Below, in pieces: positions 12,924-24,900 of a DNA stretch of 64,000 nt. The notes under the pieces are model-generated. The model saw only the letters and a list, made by a program, of their open reading frames with translations, ran no database searches and had not been told where the DNA came from. The position numbers were made by a program, and so were the translations under genes. Position 1 is the stretch's first letter. Each line of letters starts with the position of its first letter. The stretch is from NCBI GenBank assembly GCA_013396995.1, contig VWZP01005794.1:733685-797684 (forward strand). The letters run 5' to 3'. Origin of the DNA: Dicaeum eximium (lineage: Eukaryota; Chordata; Aves; Passeriformes; Dicaeidae).

Positions 12924-15900
12924 GTAAGTGCCATGTATTTGAGCATAGGCAAGTCTCTGTTTTGGGTAGTCAGTTCTTAGAATAAGATACTTACCTTTCT
13001 CCTCCACCCCAAAAAATGTGATTTATACAGAATGATAGTTTTCCATTTCCTTCCATTGGCACGCTCCTTGCCAATAGTCTCCCACCATCATAGCTAAACT
13101 TCCTAGCAACATTGCAAGATACCTACACAGACCTTTTAGCTTAGGGTCTGTCATGTTTGTTACTTCTAAATTGAAAATTCTTCCTTGTAGGCTAAAATTG
13201 AAACTGACTTACGAAAAATTGCCGTGAAATTTATTCTAAGTCACAGGAACAGCTGTTTACCCATTCTTCTGTATGATATGATGATATTCCTTCTCCTGAA
13301 GTTGGCTATAACTAATTATAGTTTTCGTGATCCAATTTCCTTTTTTTAATTTAAATGAAAGCTTAATGCTTCTCGTTTGAAATCTCAGCATTTTAACCAG
13401 AAAATACGCATTCTTTCTATGTCAAAGCCTGAAACTTTGTATTGTGGTTGTTACAAAATCACCGTTCTCCCTACTTAGTAATTAACATGCCTACCTAGCT
13501 CTCTAGCTGGTTCAGTTTCCCTTATGAAAGAGGACAGTTACAGAAAGATCTGTGAAATACAGAAAAGCAGGAATACTTAGAAACAGACAGTGCTATGGGG
13601 AATCTTTATGATTTGTGTATTAGACAGGCCGGTACCCTTGGTGTTCACTGAAATGCTATCATCACACCTGAATGATTGAAGACTGAAATAAATATAAAGT
13701 TAATAGAATGAAATAAAATGCCTAACGACCCCTGTGGTAGATGATGGGCATTAAGCCCTTGAAGGATAAGTGGCAATCAGCACTTAGTGCAGTCAGTGAA
13801 GATGCAAAGGTTTCTCACTGAACAGTGCTCAGTCATGGTGTTCAGCTCATTCAGCTCAAAGTAATTTCTCTGATGTTTGTGAGTTCATGTTTTACCTGAA
13901 TTGCTGGGTTATAACAACATCTTTTACATTTGAAGGGCTGCTTCCAGGCAGGCTGCTTATTATGAATCACCTGGCTTGGGCAAAACAACGTGTAGACTCT
14001 GTGCCAGGAGGGCACGCACCTTGGCTCACGAAGCAATGCAGGAATCCAGGAAAAGGTAAAGCTCTGCTGGTCCACTCTGACCTGTGTAGTGGCTCTGGGC
14101 CCAACTCTTTTGCCAGGGCTCTTTTCAGAGTTGACAAGGCTGGAGGCTTCTCTGTCACTGTTCTTCACTAATCTATTTTGGCTGGGACACTGAATGACTG
14201 AGTGTCACTTTCAGTGTCATCTTTCAACCCAGGTTTGTTCCCCTGATCTCCACTCTGACCCTTGAAAACAGCTTTAAACCAAAAATAAATTAGGATCCAT
14301 CTGGTACCCAGAACTCATTCTGAACAGAGCTACTCCACTATTCCTAAATTTCTCATTTGGATCAATTTAGATGTTTTAAATTATTTTCTGAATATCAAAA
14401 GGGTTTACTGCCATGTCTCAATTACCAGCTTGATAAGAAGTCCCAGAGTAAGTGGGCTGATGACAATATTTCCCTTAGTAAATGTCACTGTTTCTGCTCT
14501 GCTTTGCTTTACAGTTACTGCACCAAAGACAGAGGATTTATATTACAAGAAGGAATTCTGCCTTGTTTGTAGAAAATATGTTGTGCAAATCATATACATC
14601 CATATGATTTTGGTACTTGGATTGGTTTGAAATATATAACCTCAGAACAGAAATCTTTAGGAAAATCAAATGATTTTGTATACTTTAATTTAGGTTTTAA
14701 AAACTGTTTTTAAATTCAGCAATATAAAAAATAGCAAGAAATCGCTGCTATTTAAAGTACATTGAAATGGTACAGAGAATTTTTTTAATTATCAGACAAA
14801 TAATATCTTGATCCACTGAATTTCATGGAAGTGTTCTTATTTGTGTTATGCTTTCAGAGTCTTGCCATATGTTGTATTGACAGATATATTAGAAATGTCT
14901 GATATTCAGTACCTTCTTTTGTCCTGGGAAAGAAAAGAGTAGCATAGGCTGTTTACTGAATCAGCATGAATGATGGCAACTGAGCTACCTCCTCCTAAAA
15001 GCTTTTATAAGTTGGGATATTTATAGGAATTCTGAAAAATCTGTGGAGTTAGACTTTTAGAGAACAACTCACAATTTTTTCAAAACTTTATATTTTACCT
15101 GATGGTTTCTATAATACTTTGTGCGCATCCTTGTCAAGGGGCAGCTTCTTTTGCATGCAACTGTTCATCAAATCCTTGTGAACTCCTTGGTCTGCATCTT
15201 TCAGGTGAGGTCAGCTGATACAGCCCATGAAGCTACAAGAGCTCCCAGGTTCTAAAGCTTCTAAAGCTAAGGGTACTATGTCAGCAAGACACAACTTTAA
15301 CAGGTTGTGAACAGGCACAGAACTTGCCTTCACTCCTCTGCCTTCTTGTGTCCATGGGAAGGAAAATCAGGGGCCAGGCAGGTTCTTGATTTTGGTTACC
15401 AGAGGACTGTGGGGAACCATGTCAAAGTGACCACAGCAGAATTCAAGACTTAGAGATATAGCCCCACAAATACAGGGGGAAAGAATATGAAGACAATTCA
15501 CATGATTTCACATACTCAGGATATGCAGATAGATGCTAAGAATGATTCCCAACCTAAGTAGATAGATGCTAAGAATGATTCCCAACTTAAATTTTACATG
15601 CTACTGATATGGTTTCAGAGCTGTTGGTTGCCTGATGTGTATGAGTGACAAACTTAAAGCTTCACAGTAGTTACCTGATTTATTTTCTTGTCCCACAGGA
15701 CTCATGAGCAAAAGTCTCATGTAAGTGATGAGAAAAGAATCCGTTTTGCCAGTGAGCTGTCTGCTTTGGAAAAAGAGATTCACACAGCCAGGCACCGTGC
15801 TCGAGAGCATCTGGATAGACTTGCTGTGCAAAGAATGGTACTTGCTAAATCTTTTTTGCTCCTACAAAAAAAATAATTACAAGATGTACTGAAGTGTGGT

Positions 15901-18900
15901 GCCAGATGCTTATTTTCTTTTCTCATGTTTAATAGGTAGAAGAAAATATGGCTCTGGAAAGACATATCATTGAAGAAAGAATAAGTCGAGCCCCTGAAAT
16001 TCTAGTGCGCCTGAGGTCTCACACTGTCTGGGAAAAGATGTCTGTGAGCCTTTGCTTCACTGTACAAGGATTTCCAGCCCCTGTTGTACAATGGTAAGAG
16101 ACTGGCCTTTCTTAGCCCTCTAAAAATGTTGTTAAGCTTTTTTCATTTGAAAGTTATGCCATAACTGATAAGTGTCATGTACATAATGGCTTTGTTAAAT
16201 CCCCTTTATAATCCTCCTAGATGTGCTGGATTGCAGCAGTTGATACTGCAGTGGAAGGAGTGGGAGGAAAACTTGCTGAGTGGCCCTGTGCAATGTGAGA
16301 AACAAACTCAAGCATTTCAGAAGGCAGACAGTGGAAGGCATTCCAGTCTTTCTGGCCACTGAATTTCCTGAACACAAAGTAGCAAGTGACAAAATACACA
16401 GAACTCACAGGCTGATATCTAAGCCTGGATAAATGTGCACAGCACCACTGTTGTCATGGGCTGTATCTGTGGTCATTGAGGACATAAAGGTCCTTTCAGC
16501 TGCCTTCCTCTCTGGACAGGTGCTGTCCTGTATATATGAAATCCTCAGGCTGGACTGTAAAGACCTAACATGAGGCATAATTCTGTTGCTGCTCCCCTTT
16601 TTTGTGCTGAAGCATTTTACTGTGGTGCAAGATAAAGTTTGCTTCCCATCTTGTGTCAGGGCTAGTGGACTTGAAAGCTCGAGCTCCATGTCATCTTCTT
16701 TTTACTTCTTTTCCTCTCCTTCTAGACTGAGTGCACATCTTCTCTTCCCACTTCCTTGCTGCTATGAGGGTCCTACTTTATCTTCATGGCCCAATATGTA
16801 TCTATCCATACATACTGGAAAATACTCTGTGCAAGTACAGAGAGTTCAGATGACAGTAAATGATATCTTGATCCAAAGCTCCACCAGATGAATGAATAGT
16901 TGCTGATATTTATGAGTTTTATTTTTTTTTCTTGATTGTCAGGTACAAAAATGAGGAACTGATTTCTACTGCAAGTGATCCAACAAAGTACAGAATTGAA
17001 AGCAAATATGGAGTACATGTGTTACACATCAACAGGTAAAACAGTTTTTTTATACTCTATACAAAATATTTTATATAAAATAAATTTTAAAAAAATCACA
17101 CAAAGGCTGAAAGAGAATTGTTAAATTCAGCACACTTTTCTGTTGGTACTCACTTTTAGGCTGGAGAAGGTTCACTGAGTACCTGAATATTAGATTATGA
17201 AAATGAGATTATAAATTAGATATTTGTATTCATTAACTTCAGCAATCTACAAGATATAAAAGGAAGAGGCAAGTAGCTGAAAAAATAGTAGTTCCATTTT
17301 TATTAGAATTATATCTTCTCAGCATTCGAAGTGGAAAATTATATGTTCTTGTCATGATGAAGCTCTTTTAGGTAAACAAAATTATAGCTGGGCAGGGCAG
17401 GGATACACAGCTGTATTTGTTGCACTGTATGCTAGGTTCTGCTTATTTTTTTATCTCCTTTTTTTCTATAAAGTAAGGAAGTTGTAAGTTGCTTTTTTAA
17501 AGTTTCTAATTTAATTAATTTTATCTTTTCAAAATGTTAACTTTGTGATATAGAACATGCTGGGTATCACAGCTTCTGATAAACTAATCCCATGCTTTCC
17601 AAAACAATTGAAATGTTGCATGTGACCTGGTGTATACTTTAAAAAAAAAATATAAAAACCCAAATAAAAATGAAGACATGACTGCAATATTTAAATAGTA
17701 ATGAATATCTAGAGCAGAGACACAAACCCCTTCTTTTAATTTCTCCAGAACATAAACATCAGCTGTGCTGAAACAGCTGGAATACTTGTGGCTAACACTT
17801 GGCTGGCCAAACATTTAATCTTCTACCCTGTCTCCATCTGTCAGCAGTGGAAGCAGCCCTGAGCACAGCCTTGTGGCATTAGTACGGAAAATAAGTGCAT
17901 CATTTCTTCTGCTTTTGGGAAAGACTACTTGCCTTTGTCATCCTGCAGCAAAGTCCAGCCCAGCTGTCAACCTTTTCATAGCTCAGGATGGGAGAAACAC
18001 ATCCCTGTACAGAACCTGGCAGCAACAATCACCAGATTGTTGCTTCCTAAGATGTTCAAAGGCACTCAGTTTTCTACCCTTAGGCCATGGTTGCTGCCTG
18101 CTCTCTGTATCCATGGAATCTGTTCATACCACTGTTTCTTCCCACCAACATTACTTTTTAATGTTTTAACAGGAGGTTAAAGTATAAAAACATCTCGTCC
18201 TTTTGTACTCCTCTCCCTTTTAGCAGGGAAATGGAAAACTCTCTTCTTTGTCTGGATATGTGTGAGTGCCAGTCAGGAGATGAAATTTTGGTCACTTCCT
18301 GATAGTGAGTGACTGTGACTGTTTATTTCCTTGGTTTACACTCCTGAGGAACAGCTTGGTGAGTCCAGATGCCAGTTGTGTAGTATGTAGGTTCCCTTGT
18401 GACATTTTGGACTAAATAGCTTTTAGAAGAAATCAGTGCTGATGCTGCTTTCTGAGCACCTGTGACCATCAGGCTGAAGGGTAAAAATGGTGTCCATCCC
18501 CTTGGTGCTTTTTATCTCTTTTCTCTGCTGGTTATCAGTCATGTAGGCACAACCAGCTTTGGGAGTTTCAGACCCAGCTGTATTTCAGGCAAGTTCAGAC
18601 ATACCACAGAGTCATGTTTTGGTGCCCACTCAGCTTTCCCCACCTGTTGGGAAAGATGAAATAAGAAAGTCTTACAAATGTGACTGTTTAGACTTTGAGA
18701 ATATGAAACTTATAAGTGAAATAGAATTGAAAGCAAGTTTTGATGTCCAAGATGCTAAGCTTTAGTTACTGAGCAACTAGAAAACAATAGGATGGCCAGT
18801 ATAAGGTAATCTTCTCCTGATTAAATAATGCTCTTCTCCTTACTAAGAGTCTGAGAGCCAGAGCAGACCTTACTCGCTTCGTAGGAAGGGTCCAAAGAGT

Positions 18901-21900
18901 AATTTTTAGGGTTTAAAATGTAACACAGTATGTTAATGTAATGATTCTTATAGGCTGTATGTAAATGTTATAGGATTTGTATCTTGTACTAGATTAGGTT
19001 GTGTAAATTAGAATATTCAGTATAGAAGAAGATTTAATGCATTGTCACGGGAATTTCGCTCTCTTACACTCTTCCTTTACTCTCTTATTCCTGCTTTTAT
19101 TCTTTCTCTTACTCTCTTGCTCTACTCTTTCTCTCTCTTCTCGGTCCTGCTCTGAGCTGCAGCTGGCAGCTCTTAGCAGGGCCCCTGTACCCACACTTTA
19201 AGCAATAAACTGCATGCTTCCCCTTTCTACCAGTCCCAGATCTGTATGTGCTCATGTAGACTCCCTCACATTCAGCCAAGCTGCCATCTTCAGAGACTCT
19301 TGCTCCATTTCTCTTTCATTCTGTCTGGCAGAATTTTTGCCACCTAAAGATTCCTGGCTGGTCTTCCACAAATTTTCCTTCTACACTTAAAATAATACTG
19401 GAGGATGGTTATGGTTTATACAGTTTATTAAATTAAAATTTCTAATTTAATTTTTTTTCTTTATTATTAATCCATTTTATTTCAAAACTTGATCATCAGC
19501 TGTATTTTCTGTCCTAAAAACACAGAAAATGGGCATGCAGGAAATGGAAGAACATTTTGTTAGCGCATAATTAAGTGTATCTTGTATTGAAAGAAATAGA
19601 TGTATAGATAATGGTTAAAATATGTAAGCTATTAATGCTTTTATACAAACATATCAATTAATTGTGTATCTTCCATTAACATCTTTGTGCACTTACATTT
19701 TGTATTTTATGAATAATTTGTTTTTCTGGGAGGTGGAGCCATCAGGAGTTTCTTCCTATGCACTTCTGTGCTCTTCTCAGCTGTTCATACTGAAGTGCTG
19801 AGCTGAATGTAATCTTATCCACAGCCACTCAGAATGGCCTTGGAATTTCTTGGCTACTTTTCTAGCACTTCAGCGAAGCCCAGGGAGTGAACTTTTTCCT
19901 TCTGATGCAAGTGTGATATTTATTCCTGTGAGTATTCCCTGATCCCAGTGGAAACATTCTTGAGGCACCAAAACCTTAACGTCACCTTGTTGGCTTAAAG
20001 TAGTAACTGGACACAATTTCATCCCCCACTCTTTGCTGTTCTCCAGAACCCATAAGCCTATATAGTAACCAGATAATTTTAATTTCTCTGTCTCATGTTT
20101 TTTTATGATGCTATGTTCTCAATTACCACATGTTCTCTGTTCATTCAGTGCTATCATGATCATATAGTGTCTCTTTCTTGCTCCTTTTAAACTTCTTCAA
20201 GTGGGAGTTTGAGCTCAAGATCTCCCTTGAGCAGTAAAGAAAAGGAGTCTGGAATTTAATTCTGCTTTTTGCACATCTCATAATTACAGCAGAAGTGATA
20301 TGCACTGAGGTAGTGGTTCATCCCATCTTTCAGCTCACATCTGATAGGTTATTAGAAAGGGACTGTGAGGAATCCTTGGAGGAAAAGCTCTTGGTAATTG
20401 AAAGGAATCATACGTGTCTGAGAATGTGTGGGTTGTTTAAAATGTATTTTTTATCCCACGTAATTTAACTATAGATAGGCACATAGTACAAGAAAAGATT
20501 TCTGTGTCTGCGGTAGTAAAGATGAGAGTGGCCATTGCTTTATGAAATAGCTGAAAAATATTTTCTGTCTTAGTGAATACCTTAGTAATTAACAGTTGTA
20601 ACATTTTAAAATTCTTTGTTGCTAATACTTGTTTGGCAACAGGGTTGGGCTTTTTTGTTTCTTTGTTTATTGTGATGATTTATTAAATGGATCACTTGGT
20701 TTTATTCAGCTGTGATTGACTATGTTACATTCCCAGCTACGCTGGCTGGTGTGTAGAGGACACAGCAGGATGCTCCTCCCTGGGGGTATTCCTGACTCCC
20801 AACCCTCAGTGAGCAGGAGGGTGAGCTGAGCTGGGTGCTAGGAGCAGGGAAGGACACTTAACATTCCAGGGCACTGTCAGCGTGGTGTGGCCACTCAGAT
20901 TCATACATATAGAGCTCAAGGTTTGACAGCATTTTGTCATTTATTAGGGCCCTCTCCCTTTTCTGTTTAATAAAGCTGCAGTCTGAGCAGTGCTTATGAT
21001 GGCAGAGGGAAAGGTTTGCAGCTGCATCTGCAGCAGTGCAGCAGAGCCAGCAGAGTGCAGTGTCACACCTGCAGAGCCAGCAGAGTGCAGTGTCACACCT
21101 GCTGGCAGCTGGCAGAGCCAGCCTCTCATCCGGCGCCCCAGCCCTCAGTACCCACCTGCACCACTTCAAAAAGCAAAGCTGAAAAATGGAATGAACCTTC
21201 TCTTCTAGCTATTCTCATTTAGCAAATGACCCTGTGCAGTCAGCAGAGTGCTATTTTAGTTTGATTAGCACAAAAGGCTTGAGATGATTTAATCTGGAGA
21301 GGCAGCGAGCGAGGCGTGCCCTGTCTCCGCTGGAGGTGGAAGCGGAGCAGAGCAAAGGGGTTGAGACAAAGGCGATCCTCTGGGTAGCCCGCAGAGCCTC
21401 AGAGCTGTGCCAGGTGGGTGGGTGATGGACTGCAGCTCCCTGGGTTTTGCAGGTATGCAGTATCAGTGGCTGTACAGAAAAATTATCAGAAAACTGTATA
21501 GCAAAAGTATCAGCAAAATTATATCCTGCTCTCCTTTCCTTGCTGAAAGGCAAACAACAGCCCTCAAATACATGATCTTGTCACTTGGCAGTCACTGTCC
21601 CCTCTAAGCTGCTGTACTTGGGGCTTGAGGAAATGGCCACCTCAGAACAGAGGTCCCTCTTCCCTAAACATGAAATCCAACCACGCAAAGAGAATCAGTC
21701 TCATTCTGACTGGAGAATCAGGACAGGAGATAGCACTTCTGCAGAGTATTTCCACATTTTGATGTCATATAGGCATAACACTGAAAATTTTGTCATTTGC
21801 ATTCAAAGGAGTAATTTTTAACTCTGTAATTTACTACGTACTGCCTCGTGTTCTTTACATGCACTGAATTGTGTTCTAATTCAGGCAAAGGTGCTATTTC

Positions 21901-24900
21901 ACTTTTAACTCCTGTGTTTAAATCTACACTAGGCAGTTGGATGAATAAATGCATTTTAAATAGATGTATCTGCCTGGGGAATATTCCCCACACAACTATT
22001 AGCACTTCAGAACCTCATGTGGATTCAGAACAATTTAGTTTTCACAAGAAAGTATTAGTACCTTGGGACAGATACAGTTCTGCACTCACATTTTACGCCA
22101 TCTAAATGTACTCTATGCATATTTTATCTGACCTTTGTAAAGGCTGAAAAACACGTTCTCCACCATAAAACAAGAATAACTGTTAGACCACACCTTGCCT
22201 CCTGGGTACTTAAAATGTAGTTTCTAGCTGGTCTTGACTCAGTGCACTTTACAGTGCAGTTTATAAAATCTAAGAATTTTTTTTAGCATACAAGGAAATA
22301 GTTTCCAGGATAATCCTTCATCTGAGCATTATTTGGCACAAAACAAAGTCTGAACCTTACATAACTTGCCATCCTGTCCAAATATCTTCATAGTGGATAT
22401 GAAACAAAAGTGCTGTCTAGCTCCTAGCCACTAAAACTCTACATTTCCAATATAAGATTTAAAGGGGTTTCAATGAGTACTAGGCTGTCTAAGATGGTTT
22501 ATTTATCTTCTGGAGAGTCAGATGTGTGATCATAGCAAAGAAATAAATTGCTAGCAAAACAGTAAGCTACAGAAAATGGGTAGAGTTGTTATGACCTCTT
22601 AAATAGCAAGAAATGCTTGGCCTGTGGAATTGTGTGTTCATAATAACTGTGAGAACCTCATTTCTCTTCATAAAAAACAAAGGATGCTGTAAGAATGTGG
22701 TCGGCTATTTGGTCAGTTACTTCTTTCTTATGTTCTTCCTGAGAAAATTAATTATAACTCTCTCACTAACTTCTGTCGGATATTTGCTTTTAGATTTTGA
22801 GCTTCTTTTGGCTAAAGATATGACCCTTTTGTGTTCCAGAGACATTTAAGATCATATTCTGTTTTCTCTACCTCGGACACCATCACAGACAGAAAAAGCT
22901 CATCAAAAGATGTCTTTTGATGTTTCTTAGGAGAGCAAAGCTATGGGGAGGGGATTGAGATGAGTACAGATATATACCCATTTGAAAAATTAATCAGGTA
23001 TCTGCCATTCTGCTTCTTCATTTTTGGGAGACAACTTTGAAGTTCTTACACCTTTAAATTTCCAACAGTTTGAGTGGTTTAGAACAGTTTGGGACCCCAA
23101 GTTAGTCCACAATACACGTTTCTCTATTTTCTGGATTATTTTTAGGTCACCTGTTTTTTAACAATAAATCTCTCTTTAGATCCTAAGTCCTGTGTAATTA
23201 TTACAGATGTTGGTTACTATTTGACTGTTTTATCTGGTGTTCTGCTGGAAAATGAAGCCAACACTGAGAGCAGATGATGCCTGGTTTAAAGTGAGATTTA
23301 ATCAGAGTTAACTTCAGTCAAGCAATGCTGATTTTTTAATCTTTGCTGTCAACACTCTATAGCAACAACAAAATGTTAGAGAGCAGTTAAGTTGGATTTG
23401 AGAGAAGTGAAGCAGCCTGAAGTAATGCTTTGTTTATGTGAGGAAATGGCCTAGAGCAGCAGTGCTGGTGTAATGTCCATCACTCATTTATGAGCTGGGT
23501 GCTGTGTGCTGTCTAAATCTTGTCCAGGCCAGATCAGCACACACAGGATGGCTGTCCCAGCAATGTCCTGCCAGGTGTAAGTGGGCACCATCCTTTGGGA
23601 GGGTCTAGCTCATCCAGGAGGAACCTGGGCATGCAGGGGGTAGGAAGGCACTGTGCACCTCTGCAGGTCTTTGGCAGGATGTGGACTGGGTTGTGGTTGG
23701 AAGGGCAGGAAGCCCTGAAGGTGCTATAGGACAGGTGTCTGGGGACAAGGACTGCAGGGCACCCTGTGGCAGATACCTGCCACCAGTGCCTGGGAAATGC
23801 ACTCCTGGGCTCTGCCTGACACAGCAAATTAAAGACTGCTCTACCACAGTGACCTCCTGGCATGACATACACTAATTCTCTCAAACTTCAGGACAGGGCT
23901 GCCAGACATGCAGACTGCTTTCTGGAAAAGGTCCTTTACTGTCTCCTGAGCTGTGTATGGGAATCCTTTTGGTGAGCTGGAGCAACCAAGGCATGGCAAG
24001 GGCTGTTCTAAAACATCAACATCAGGGCAATCTGGTTTCTGGGGATGAATCCTGTTTAATTTGCTAATATATAATATGTGTTATTAAATATACAATATAC
24101 TAGGTACTATATTTACACTATTTAATGTATATTCTATATATAGATTTTTAAATTAGAGATATAGCAGAATGACAAAAACGCCTTAAAGCTCCAGAACAGT
24201 TAATTCTGCAATCCCCCATTTGTTGTTAACTTGTTAGAGTAAGATACTGTACCAGACTGTGATAAATGCATGAGCTATGTTCATTTCAGTATAGAGGCAT
24301 AACATGCTTTAGGAAATTGTCCTGCACTGCAGTTTTATATTGCTTTTTGGCATTTCATTACACAAGTGTTAAATAGTGTGAAACTGGGATAGTAAAAAAA
24401 AATAATGTCTGCTTTTAAAAATTCATTGTAAAGAAGTGTTGTCAAATCTGACATCTCTCAAGCAAGTCCAGAATCAGTTAAGCTTTATACAGCTCTGGAA
24501 ACAGGTATTGTAATTTCCTTAAAATCCTTCATGAAAACAAGCTGTTAAATAACATCCAGCCCAGAGAATGGTGATGAATGAGGTTACATCCAGCTAGTGG
24601 CCAGTCACAAGTGGTGATCCCCAGGGCTCAGTGCTGGAGCAAGAGCTGTTTGATATTGTGGGCAGTGATGTGGATGAGTAGAACGGGTGCAGCCTCAGTC
24701 AGTCTGCAGATGCCACCAAATTGGGTGGGAGTGCTTATCTGCTGGAGAGTAGGAAGGTCTGCAGAGGGACCTGGACAGGCTGGATCAATGGGCTGAGGCC
24801 AACTGTGTGAGGTTCAACAAGGCAAAGTGATGAATCCTGCCCTTGGATCAAAACAACCCCAGGCAGGGCTACAAGTTGGGCACAGAGTGGCTGGAAAGCT

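Noticed and set aside
13851..14171. Open frames on both strands over exon 3
   Set aside because: They are shadows in other frames; only the frame giving CRLCARRAR matches the family and both splice phases.
23520..23900. GC-richer segment with open frames on both strands
   Set aside because: No splice-bounded exon or known domain; may be an old unrecognised repeat, but nothing supports a gene.
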